From NCBI RefSeq assembly GCF_934371575.1, contig NZ_CAKRNY010000041.1:1-32622 (forward strand): a DNA stretch of 32,622 nucleotides. The letters run 5' to 3'. The position numbers were made by a program, and so were the translations under genes. Positions 7,439-15,534 of the stretch are shown piece by piece (the stretch's first letter is position 1; the number at the start of each line of letters is the position of its first letter). Under the pieces are notes generated by a model. It did no database searches. It was given only the letters and a program-made list of their open reading frames with translations, and had not been told where the DNA came from. The stretch is from an uncultured Blautia sp. Its GTDB lineage: Bacteria; Bacillota; Clostridia; Lachnospirales; Lachnospiraceae.

Positions 7439-9730
7439 CTATCCGTTCATAAGATTTTTCACCAGCTGCTGCAGCTCTTCCGTACTTCCATATCTTCCCA
7501 GCCACTGATTCAGATAATCAGAAGCATCTCCTGCCTTTGCGTAGACAGCAGCTCTTCTGCTTCCCGCATAAAGATCAGTCAGAAAGATTCTGGACAGCTC
7601 TGTACGGACAAAACCGGTTCCGGTCTGACGGACAGCTTCCTGATAATTCTTAAAAGCAGCATCCGTCTGTCCCTGTTTTCTCCTTACATCACCGATCACT
7701 TTGTATACCTGAGCCCGCTTCTCCTTACGGATCTGGCAGTCCTTTGCCTGTTCAGCAAGCCACTCCAGATCATCCATTTCATTTGTATAAACCAGATCTG
7801 TGCGTACCCTTGCAAGCTCACCCGGATAGCCAAGACGCTCCCAGGCTCTTATCAGAGCACGTTTGTAAATCTGGGCATTCTCATTCTCGTTCTCTGAAGA
7901 GCTCTCTTTATTCGCATTCCTGATTCTGCCCAGAATCTCATCAGTCAGCTCTTCCATCTCCTGACAGGTTTTCGCCACGTTCACCCGGCACAGATAGTAA
8001 TACTCCAGAATCTCCGGCTGCTCCGGCAGAAGCCGGTACCAAAGCTCCATCAGCCTCATGGCTCCATCCTTCTGTCCATGGTCCAGAAGCATCTGACAGG
8101 TCTTCACAGTTTCTTTCCCGTATGGATTCAGGAACTTATCAAGTTCAAGCTGGGTGATTCCATTATTGGTCTTCTCACGCGCCTGGGCAAAAAGCTCCAG
8201 CGCATCTGCACATCTTCCTCTCATCCAGAGAAGCTCACCCTGATATTTCAGGAAATAGCCATCCTCCGGAAAAATCCGAAGAGCCTCATCCATATAAAGC
8301 TCTGCTTCCACCACGTCAATGCCGTTACGGGCACGTTCCATAAGAAAACGGCTCTTAAATTTCATAAAGCCCGGCACATTCGGATAACGTTCCATCAGAG
8401 ACACCATCGTATCCTCTGCTTCCTGAAAACGTTTGAATTCGTAATCACAGACAGCCCTTCTGAAAAGCTCAATGTCTGATTTCAGCTGTGCCATGTCAGA
8501 AGGCAAAGTGCCTGTCTGCTCCTTCACAACCAGCATTCTCCATGCCTTGCCAATCCTCTCTGTATAAACCAGAGTCAGCATTGCCGCATAAAAGGCTTCA
8601 TCACTGATTTCCAGCAAAACAGGATGATAAAAAGCATAAATGCCTCCAAAATCCTCTCTGCCGATAAACGGGGAACTTAACTGTATCTGGAAATATCTGT
8701 TAAAAATTTCATTCAGTTTATTAAAATCGTGATTCTCAAGAAGTCCCCTGATTCCCTGCTCACATTCGGAAATCCGCGCTTCCAGATCCATTACCGTACT
8801 CTTTGCAAGCAGAAGATTGCGTTTATGCTGCATCTTATGATTGCGCTTCGCGCCGGCAAGGGAATAGATCTTGCGCCACACAGAGTCTCTGCGCAGCTTG
8901 TTCTTGTGGATTCCGGGCAGATAATCGTCACGGAGCTCTTTATAAGTGATTCCCTCCACAGTAACCGCATCGTGGGACTCCCTCTCTCCATGAGGCGGAA
9001 TGTAAGACCACTCATCTCCATAATGCCAGATCAGATAATCACTCATCCGATTTGGCACCATAACCTTCGTATCCTCAAAATTCATATATTTCACCGGAAA
9101 CATCATATCCTTGTCAAAAAGGAACGGACAGCCTCCCCAGCGCATTGCATAACGCGGACAGTCAGCCTCCTCATAAGAATACATGATTTTCTCCAGTTTT
9201 TTCAGTGTACGGTCTTTTCCAAGAAATGTATAGGAAAACAGCCAACGCAGATAGGTCGTCACCGGAATTTCCCATCGGGCACCATATACAACCACCATAT
9301 TCACAAGCTCAGAATAGATCATCATATGGGTTCTGTATTTCTCATACTCTTTATCATCAGCAGGAATAGGATCCAGTGTCAGTACATCAATGATTTCTCC
9401 CGCACTGTCCCTTCCGATGATCTGATGCTTATGCAGGGCACAGCTGTCCGTGGCAACATATCTTGGAAATGTATTGGTATAATTCCGGTCCACATCCACA
9501 CACTGAAGGGCACGATGCTCCGGAAGCACAGAGTCTGAGATCTCAACCAGCCTGTTCCAGTCATCTCTTGGCATATAAATATCCACGTCATCATCCCAGG
9601 GAATAAATCCCTCGTTTCTCACAACGCCAATGGCCGTGCCTCCCGCCATTACATATCTCAGGTTATTCTCTTTACAGATTTCATCCAGCTCACGAAAAAG
9701 CTGCAGCAGATGTTCCTGTTTCTCTGTCAT
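7439..9730 (-). CDS. LicD family phosphotransferase with C-terminal helical/TPR-like repeats
   Basis: LicD proteins move phosphocholine or related phospho-alcohol groups from a CDP carrier onto cell-surface glycans or teichoic acids. The N-terminal ~270 residues carry the family core: GTAIGVVRNEGFIPWDDDVDIYM, with the metal-binding aspartates at 46-50, and later FEDTKVMVPNRMSDYLIWHYGDEW. At 763 residues it is far longer than ordinary LicD (about 270-300). Residues from about 380 are predicted helical and repeat-like, with TPR-type segments such as DALELFAQAREKTNNG and YKVIGDVRRKQGQTDAAFKNYQEAV, suggesting protein contacts. The start has AGAGAGGA overlapping the previous stop, with a gap of three bases. 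No signal peptide is present, so it is cytoplasmic. The transferred group is not known; the operon's cytidylyltransferase points to a CDP-linked donor. Confidence 0.88.
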   Translation of the reverse strand: MTEKQEHLLQLFRELDEICKENNLRYVMAGGTAIGVVRNEGFIPWDDDVDIYMPRDDWNRLVEISDSVLPEHRALQCVDVDRNYTNTFPRYVATDSCALHKHQIIGRDSAGEIIDVLTLDPIPADDKEYEKYRTHMMIYSELVNMVVVYGARWEIPVTTYLRWLFSYTFLGKDRTLKKLEKIMYSYEEADCPRYAMRWGGCPFLFDKDMMFPVKYMNFEDTKVMVPNRMSDYLIWHYGDEWSYIPPHGERESHDAVTVEGITYKELRDDYLPGIHKNKLRRDSVWRKIYSLAGAKRNHKMQHKRNLLLAKSTVMDLEARISECEQGIRGLLENHDFNKLNEIFNRYFQIQLSSPFIGREDFGGIYAFYHPVLLEISDEAFYAAMLTLVYTERIGKAWRMLVVKEQTGTLPSDMAQLKSDIELFRRAVCDYEFKRFQEAEDTMVSLMERYPNVPGFMKFKSRFLMERARNGIDVVEAELYMDEALRIFPEDGYFLKYQGELLWMRGRCADALELFAQAREKTNNGITQLELDKFLNPYGKETVKTCQMLLDHGQKDGAMRLMELWYRLLPEQPEILEYYYLCRVNVAKTCQEMEELTDEILGRIRNANKESSSENENENAQIYKRALIRAWERLGYPGELARVRTDLVYTNEMDDLEWLAEQAKDCQIRKEKRAQVYKVIGDVRRKQGQTDAAFKNYQEAVRQTGTGFVRTELSRIFLTDLYAGSRRAAVYAKAGDASDYLNQWLGRYGSTEELQQLVKNLMNG

Positions 9731-9733
9731 TGG

Positions 9734-11065
9734 TTATCCTCTCTGGTCTATGATTTCCAGAATGTCTGCCAGCACCTCCGATTCCTCATTGAAAAGTCTG
9801 GTACATTCCGTTCTTTTGTCACTGATCATAATAAGCAGTTCCTGTAAAAGATAACGGAGCCCGTTACCCTCAAAGTTAAAGCAGAACCGCTTCAGACCCT
9901 TGCTGTCGTCAATTTTCGCCTCAAAGTATCCGGTATTCCACCAGTCGCCCGGAATGGTCACACGTCCCTTTGTCCCGATTACAACAAATTCATCCTCCAC
10001 ATCCACCGTGGTGCCAATCTCAACTGTGGCAAGGGAGTCCTGATACTTTATGGCAATCATATCATAAATACAATTCCCGTCCCTGTCCTTTACCACATTG
10101 GATCTCACTTCCTGGTAATTCATGCCCAGAATCTTGATGATTGCACACAAGGGAAGAACCGCCGTCTCCGAAAAGCTCTTTCCACCCTCAAAATGATCCT
10201 GGGAAATGGAGCATTTCACGCATACAATATCCCCGATAAGATCACCGTGTGTCTGCCATACAAGCTGATTAAAGGCTCTCAGATACACCAGATTGATTCT
10301 CTCCACAAGAAGTACCTTGTGAGCTGCTGCCAGTGCAAACAGCTCCTTCAGCTTCTCTCTATTATCTGCCACAGGCGGATCGCTGATCACATATTTCCCC
10401 TGTTCCAGAGACTTGCAGATATATTTCTCCCGCTTCTTCTCACTGGTCTTAATATATACCATATCTACCTGAGACAGGAAGCAGTCAAAGCCTTTCTCCC
10501 ATTCATCGGTACCTGCACCCACGCAGTAATAGGAGTCCAGCTCATATTTATCGCAGAACGACTTCGCCACATCCTCATTCTCCGAAAAAACACATTCCAC
10601 ATGAAGACCGCTTACATATTTGGTCTCCCACACGATGCCGTTATCTCTGTCATCATCTGTAACCACACCTACCGTATAGGTCGTTCCCTCACCCCGCAGC
10701 TTGGTACTGGAAATATTCTTGGTTCGCTCCAGATACTTCACATCACAGTAATTCTTCAGATAATCAAACTTGCCGCGCCAGTCTGATCCCAGTACAAGAA
10801 GATCTACCTTATATTTGATAATATCACTGAGCTTCTGTCCCTGGTATTCCTCAATAATGATCTCATCTGCGAAACCGGTACGGCGAACATTCTCGATCCT
10901 CTTCAGAAGACTGTCCCGTACATTCAGCTTGCCACGCTCAATATCGTAGCTCTCGCTGGTCACACCCACGATCAGATAATCCCCCAGTGCCTTCGCACGC
11001 TTCAAAATATTATAATGCCCCTCATGGAACAGATCAAATGTTCCGTAAGTAATTACTCGCTTCAT
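9734..11065 (-). CDS. Cytidylyltransferase (TagD-like) fused to a degenerate Gfo/Idh/MocA-like oxidoreductase
   Basis: Two-domain protein of 443 residues. Residues 1-124 form a glycerol-3-phosphate cytidylyltransferase-type domain: TYGTFDLFHEGHYNILKRAK with the HxGH motif at 14-17 and the second motif RTKNISSTKLR near 114-124. This domain should activate an alcohol phosphate as a CDP derivative. From residue 130 the fold resembles Gfo/Idh/MocA oxidoreductases (YTVGVV, then KYVSGLHVECVFSENEDVAKSF and SQVDMVYIKTSEKKREKYICKSLEQGKYV). The NAD-binding GxGxxG is replaced by TDDDRDNGI, and the catalytic EKP is replaced by DPP at 229-231, so dehydrogenase activity is doubtful. The ATG at 11065 has GGGG eight bases upstream. 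It is the first gene of the long unit and stops three bases before licD. Confidence 0.87.
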   Translation of the reverse strand: MKRVITYGTFDLFHEGHYNILKRAKALGDYLIVGVTSESYDIERGKLNVRDSLLKRIENVRRTGFADEIIIEEYQGQKLSDIIKYKVDLLVLGSDWRGKFDYLKNYCDVKYLERTKNISSTKLRGEGTTYTVGVVTDDDRDNGIVWETKYVSGLHVECVFSENEDVAKSFCDKYELDSYYCVGAGTDEWEKGFDCFLSQVDMVYIKTSEKKREKYICKSLEQGKYVISDPPVADNREKLKELFALAAAHKVLLVERINLVYLRAFNQLVWQTHGDLIGDIVCVKCSISQDHFEGGKSFSETAVLPLCAIIKILGMNYQEVRSNVVKDRDGNCIYDMIAIKYQDSLATVEIGTTVDVEDEFVVIGTKGRVTIPGDWWNTGYFEAKIDDSKGLKRFCFNFEGNGLRYLLQELLIMISDKRTECTRLFNEESEVLADILEIIDQRG

Positions 11066-11069
11066 ATTG

Positions 11070-11101
11070 TTTTCCCCTGCAATTATTTTCCCCTGCAATT
11101 A
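11070..11101. repeat. Perfect 16-bp tandem duplication in the 5' leader
   Basis: The 16-base unit ttttcccctgcaatta occurs twice back to back (11070-11085 and 11086-11101). On the minus strand each copy holds a GCAGGGG ribosome-binding-like core, so the duplication gives two candidate binding sites, one correctly placed for the ATG at 11065 and one farther upstream next to an in-frame TTG. Confidence 0.9.
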
Positions 11102-11120
11102 AACAGCCTTAAATGTAATA

Positions 11121-11149
11121 AGTATAACATTTTAAGCAAAGAAAGACAA
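11121..11149 (-). promoter_or_regulatory. Promoter for the cytidylyltransferase-licD unit
   Basis: On the minus strand a TTGTCT -35 (11149-11144) and an extended TGTTATACT -10 (TATACT at 11126-11121) are separated by 17 bases. The -35 box lies inside one arm of the terminator hairpin of the neighbouring acyltransferase gene. A start near 11114 would give a leader of about 50 bases with the tandem repeat in it. Confidence 0.6.
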
Positions 11150-11169
11150 TCCTAAGGACTGTCTTTCTT
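11139..11169 (-). terminator. Rho-independent terminator after the acyltransferase gene
   Basis: Arms of ten bases, AAGAAAGACA and TGTCTTTCTT, with inner TCC/GGA pairing close a very short loop about 40 bases after the acyltransferase stop. The tract after the stem on the minus strand is T-rich but interrupted (CTTTGCTT), so strength is moderate. Confidence 0.65.
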
Positions 11170-11209
11170 CATATATACTGCTGTTCAAAACACTTACAGC
11201 AGCCTCTTA

Positions 11210-12346
11210 CTATTCCTTTTCTTCTGTCTCCAGCGTCGCGGCAAGCTCATCAATTGCCATACGCCGCTTGGTCAATACTGCAAAACGGTCTTCCTCTTCA
11301 TTATCGTACTCATCTTCCAGTCCCTCGTCCTCCACCTTTTTCTCCCGTTTAAACAGAATAAACGTGATAAAACCGAGAACATTGGTGTAGAACCAGTCTA
11401 CCGGAAAACTTCCAAGTATCAGAACAAGCAGCACGGATACACCAAACAGAACCCACACATTCATAAGCTGCGGGATACTCAGGATCAGAAGTCCATTCAT
11501 CAGGATCAGGATCGGATAATGGAAGAAGTATATCCCCATGGTATTTCTTCCCAGAAAAATGAATGGATGACGTCTGTCAGGCATAAGTGCCAGCAAAGCA
11601 AATATAACGGTAAAGGATATGAGATACATCATTCCCCTGACCACCATTCCCTCTGCATCGTCCATTCCGCTGGCAAGATAAGAATGATTACCGCGGAAAA
11701 GGTCTACCGGAATGTTATTACCAATCATATAGTTGGTCGCTACAAACAAAAGAATGATCACAAATAATGCTACCACGATTTTTCCTTTAAACTTGCGGAT
11801 CACTCTGGTATATTCACTCTTCCACAGATATCCGGCTACAAAGAACGGGAAAAACACCACAATTCTGGATGCAGATAAGAACGTACTGAATTCCATCCTG
11901 GTTCCTGCCCACAAAGCGAAAACAATACTGAGCGGTACAATAAACCGGATTTTGCCCAAAGCTTCAATAGTCAGACGGTATGCAAACAATGCCAGTACAT
12001 ACCACATAACCGTTCCAGACGGGCGAAGCAGCTCGTAATCCATCCGGTTCCCCAGCCAGATCTGTGCTGCCCAGGTGAGCGTATATCCCAAAATATAAGG
12101 AATCAATAAATTCTTAACATTTTTTAATACATCCTGAGGCTTCTTGGACAGATAACCTGAGATAAAAATAAACGCCGGCATATGAAAAATAGTAATTCCG
12201 TACCAGACAAAGCGTACTGCCTGGTCTGCCTTAACCAGCTGAAATGCTATAATATGGTTAAAAACCACGAGAAAAATCAATAGTATTTTTATGTTATCCA
12301 CAAGGTAGGAATATGGAATTTCCTGTTCCTTCGTATTCTTGCTCAT
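11210..12346 (-). CDS. Membrane acyltransferase, acyltransferase 3 family
   Basis: 378-residue multi-pass membrane protein of the OafA/WecH-like acyltransferase family, which moves acetyl or similar groups onto surface glycans. The start SYLVDNIKILLIFLVVFNHI is the usual first helix with a histidine near its end. Further on come FHMPAFIFISGYLSKK, MWYVLALFAYRL and a series of hydrophobic helices, finishing in a cytoplasmic tail rich in acidic and charged residues (EDEGLEDEYDNEEEDR). I place the start at the ATG at 12346, six bases after AAAGGTGG, rather than the GTG at 12355 that overlaps that site. It is separated from the licD unit by a terminator and from the ammonium transporter by about 130 bases, so it is probably its own transcript. 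Its substrate may be the same surface polymer, but this is not shown. Confidence 0.87.
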   Translation of the reverse strand: MSKNTKEQEIPYSYLVDNIKILLIFLVVFNHIIAFQLVKADQAVRFVWYGITIFHMPAFIFISGYLSKKPQDVLKNVKNLLIPYILGYTLTWAAQIWLGNRMDYELLRPSGTVMWYVLALFAYRLTIEALGKIRFIVPLSIVFALWAGTRMEFSTFLSASRIVVFFPFFVAGYLWKSEYTRVIRKFKGKIVVALFVIILLFVATNYMIGNNIPVDLFRGNHSYLASGMDDAEGMVVRGMMYLISFTVIFALLALMPDRRHPFIFLGRNTMGIYFFHYPILILMNGLLILSIPQLMNVWVLFGVSVLLVLILGSFPVDWFYTNVLGFITFILFKREKKVEDEGLEDEYDNEEEDRFAVLTKRRMAIDELAATLETEEKE

Positions 12347-12475
12347 TTTAGCCACCTTTATACCTCCGACATATCTGCAGCCACAGACATGTCAATTTTA
12401 TGAATAAAGGATAACATACTTTTGTGCTTTTTGGAACAGTTTTTTAATAATTTGAAATAATTGCCTGTTTATTTT

Positions 12476-14230
12476 TTACTCCACATCCTGCAGGGCAGCC
12501 ATATTCTCCTCACCCGTTCTTACTTTTACCACTTTTTCCACTTCATATACAAAAATCTTGCCGTCTCCAATATTTCCTGTATATAAAGTATCACGCACCA
12601 CCTGGATTACCTTATCCACCGGTATGGCTCCCACAACTACATCTACTTTCACCTTGGGAAGAAGGGAAGCGTCCATTTCCACGCCCCGATAATAAGCATT
12701 GGCACCCTTCTGGATTCCGCAGCCCATTACCTGGGTAACTGTCATTCCTGTAACACCAAGATCATTGAGGGCTTTTTTCAGTTCATCAAACTTCACCAGC
12801 CTGGTAATGATGATCACCTCATAGATTCCAGTGCTTTTTTCAGAGGAAATCTTCACTGCCGGAATTGCAGCTGCCTTAATTCCCTCATCCTCCACGCTTA
12901 AAACAGTGTGGTCATTAATTGCCATTTCCATGGTATTATCAATGTCCATAACAGAAAATCCGGCATATGCCGTTGCCAGCCCATGCTCTGCCTGATCAAG
13001 GCCAATCATCTCTTCTTTTGCCGGAACACGCAGTCCCACTGTCTTTTTTATCAGAAAAAAGCTTACAGAAATTGCAGCTGCGGTATAAGCGGCTACACTG
13101 ATAAATCCCAGGAACTGAATTCCAAACAGCTTCAGTCCGCCGCCGTAAAATAATCCGGTCATTACCTTTCCGGCTGAATCTGCAATGGAATATTCCGGAA
13201 CACTGTCTGTTGCAAAGAGCCCGACCGCCAGAGTTCCCCAGATCCCGTTCAGCATATGTACTGCCACCGCACCAACTGGATCGTCCACACGCAGCCTGTG
13301 ATCCAGAAACCACACGCCCCACACTACCAGAAGGCCGGAAATGGCACCGATAATCAGCGATCCCAGGCAATCCACAGAATCACAGGATGCTGTAATTGCA
13401 ACCAGTCCTGCAAGAGCCGCATTCAGGCACATGGTAACATCCGGTTTCCCGTAGCGGATCCATGTAAAAACCATACATACTACCGTAGCGACTGCAGGCG
13501 CCACAGTGGTGGTCAGGAAAATAGAGCCCAGCTGTTCCACACTTTTTGCTGCCGCTCCGTTAAATCCATACCAGCCCATCCACAGGATAAATACGCCCAG
13601 GCACCCTATAGGAAGATTATGTCCGGGAAATGCATTTACACGCACAATTTTGCCCCATTTATTTTTGGGGTATTTTCCAATCCTCGGACCCAGCATGGCA
13701 GCGCCGATAAAGGCACAGATTCCACCAACCATATGAATGGCGCAGGAGCCTGCAAAATCATGAAACCCTCTTTGTGCAAGCCAGCCGCCGCCCCATATCC
13801 AGTGGGCTTCAATGGGATAGATCAGACCGGAAATCACGGCAGAATAAATGCAGTAAGATAAAAATCTGGTCCTCTCTGCCATAGCTCCCGATACGATAGT
13901 GGCAGTTGTAGCACAAAAGACCAGATTAAATACAAAATCAGACCAGTTAAAGCTGGAATACGAAGTAAAAATAGACAGCTGGGGCTTTCCAAGGAATCCG
14001 GCAACATCCGTTCCGGACAGCAGTGAATATCCAATAAAAATAAACAGAATGGTTCCGATACAGAAATCCATCAGGTTTTTCATCAGAATATTCCCCGCAT
14101 TTTTGGCTCTGGTAAATCCGGTTTCCACCATGGCAAACCCTGCCTGCATCCAGAATACCAGCACTGCACCTGCCAGAAACCAGACGCCAAATATATTTTC
14201 ATTTACCATTTGTAAAATTGTATCTGACAT
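12476..14230 (-). CDS. amt: Ammonium transporter fused to a C-terminal P-II (GlnK-like) domain
   Basis: 584 residues. The N-terminal ~410 residues are an Amt/MEP/Rh channel with about eleven helices: FWMQAGFAMVETGFTRAKNA at the first helices, and the conserved pore histidines in CAIHMVGGICAFIGAAMLG and VHMLNGIWGTLAVGLF. After a linker, residues from about 468 form a complete P-II domain: GIYEVIIITRLVKFDELKKAL, a T-loop with NAYYRGVE (tyrosines near 513-514), and TGNIGDGKIFVYEV, the ATP-binding end. The fusion tethers the regulator that normally blocks the pore. AGGAGGAGAGGTC precedes the ATG. It follows the racemase-like gene by 82 bases and may be read with the catabolic operon, which should release ammonia. 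Confidence 0.95.
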   Translation of the reverse strand: MSDTILQMVNENIFGVWFLAGAVLVFWMQAGFAMVETGFTRAKNAGNILMKNLMDFCIGTILFIFIGYSLLSGTDVAGFLGKPQLSIFTSYSSFNWSDFVFNLVFCATTATIVSGAMAERTRFLSYCIYSAVISGLIYPIEAHWIWGGGWLAQRGFHDFAGSCAIHMVGGICAFIGAAMLGPRIGKYPKNKWGKIVRVNAFPGHNLPIGCLGVFILWMGWYGFNGAAAKSVEQLGSIFLTTTVAPAVATVVCMVFTWIRYGKPDVTMCLNAALAGLVAITASCDSVDCLGSLIIGAISGLLVVWGVWFLDHRLRVDDPVGAVAVHMLNGIWGTLAVGLFATDSVPEYSIADSAGKVMTGLFYGGGLKLFGIQFLGFISVAAYTAAAISVSFFLIKKTVGLRVPAKEEMIGLDQAEHGLATAYAGFSVMDIDNTMEMAINDHTVLSVEDEGIKAAAIPAVKISSEKSTGIYEVIIITRLVKFDELKKALNDLGVTGMTVTQVMGCGIQKGANAYYRGVEMDASLLPKVKVDVVVGAIPVDKVIQVVRDTLYTGNIGDGKIFVYEVEKVVKVRTGEENMAALQDVE

Positions 14231-14312
14231 GACCTCTCCTCCTTTTCCCTTTCAGGCAGCCTGTTTACTGATCAGCCCCTGTGTTATAACAGTTCACCTT
14301 TCAACTGCAGTC

Positions 14313-15521
14313 TTATAAAAATTCATCCCTGTATATAGCCTCTGACACCTGGATTTCATCAAGCTTCAGGGTATTTTTTATGCGGATAATACGCAGGTTC
14401 TGAATATCTGGATTGCGGCAGGATTTCACGGCAATTCGAACGGCTTCCTCTTCATTTTTTGCAATCATGGGAATTCTGGCATCCAGAATGCACTTGCAGG
14501 CCAAGGCGTTTGCGTAAGTAGCCTCACGGTCCATCTTTGCAAACACCTTCTCAGTAATCACGTCAAACAAACCGACACCGATGGCATTGCCATGGGATGC
14601 ATCCGTTACATCCAGAAGGATCATCCTCTGGAATTCCGGGATCGGAAGCAGATATTTGCTTCTCACAGTACTCCTGCCCAGAATATTCGGATCAAAGCCT
14701 GCGCCGGAAACATCCTTTCCAATTTCTTCTACAATCACGATATCAGCCTTTTTCACCTGAATGTAAGGCATTCTTTCTACGCACTGCTTTACCAGTTCTT
14801 TTTCCCGGGCAATCATATGTACTGCAGGAATTGCCTCCAGAAGACAGGTCTGGTCAAAAGCATTTTCCATGATTGCCACGCCAAAACCAACCGGCGCTTT
14901 CTCAATGATCCGGGCCGCACTTTTCTCAAGCATTACGGAAAATTTTTCGAAATCGGTTTCGTGTGCAGCAGAACATCCCTTTTGATTTCCTAGACCAATC
15001 ACCAGCATTTTGCAAAGACCGCTCTGCAGCTCTCCCACAAAGTCTGTGTGAAGCTTTACCCGGTTAATTGGAATGATCAGATCTGACTCGTAAGCTGCAC
15101 GGTCAAACCAGACATGATTTCCATCTTCATTGACACCCAGGTCCACGGTATCTGTGTCTGTCACAACAGGCACACCCATGGCTTCCTCTGTGATCCCGTA
15201 GCCTGCGAGAACTTCTCTTTGTCCCTCCTTCGTTCCACCGCCATGACTTCCCATGGCAGATACAATAAAAGGGCTTACGCCCAGTTCTTTCAGAAAATCC
15301 ACCGTTATTTTTACAATTTGGGAAATCCCTGTAATCCCCCGGCTTCCCACAGCCACTGCTGTTTTCATCCCTGGCTTTACCAGAGAACGGATTTCCTCAC
15401 GGTCAAGGGACTCCCTCAGGATTTTTTCAGGATTCTCCAGATGTTCATCTGGAAAATTCTGACGTACGGTATACATTTTTGGAAGCTTGTATTTATAATC
15501 TTCTGGCAGTAAAACCGGCAT
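14313..15521 (-). CDS. LarA-like nickel-dependent hydroxyacid racemase family protein
   Basis: 402 residues matching the LarA superfamily (DUF2088 N-terminal domain). Known members racemise or epimerise alpha-hydroxy acids with the nickel pincer cofactor. Visible features are the VSAMGSHGGGTKEGQ segment (histidine 93), the IPINRVKLHTDFVGELQSG segment, whose lysine is placed like the cofactor-bearing lysine of LarA, and a C-terminal domain with DVTDASHGNAIGVGLFDVITEKVF. The ATG at 15521 follows GAAGGGATC; an upstream ATG or alternative start at 15566 would overlap HutD. Lactate is unlikely given the setting among histidine-type catabolic genes; an imidazole-lactate-like or other hydroxyacid is possible (inference). 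Cofactor-making genes (LarB, LarC, LarE) are not in the window. Confidence 0.8.
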   Translation of the reverse strand: MPVLLPEDYKYKLPKMYTVRQNFPDEHLENPEKILRESLDREEIRSLVKPGMKTAVAVGSRGITGISQIVKITVDFLKELGVSPFIVSAMGSHGGGTKEGQREVLAGYGITEEAMGVPVVTDTDTVDLGVNEDGNHVWFDRAAYESDLIIPINRVKLHTDFVGELQSGLCKMLVIGLGNQKGCSAAHETDFEKFSVMLEKSAARIIEKAPVGFGVAIMENAFDQTCLLEAIPAVHMIAREKELVKQCVERMPYIQVKKADIVIVEEIGKDVSGAGFDPNILGRSTVRSKYLLPIPEFQRMILLDVTDASHGNAIGVGLFDVITEKVFAKMDREATYANALACKCILDARIPMIAKNEEEAVRIAVKSCRNPDIQNLRIIRIKNTLKLDEIQVSEAIYRDEFL

Positions 15522-15534
15522 ATGATCCCTTCTT

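Noticed and set aside
8729..9538. A 269-codon plus-strand open frame opposite licD
   Set aside because: Antisense shadow; the minus strand has recognisable LicD motifs over the same bases.
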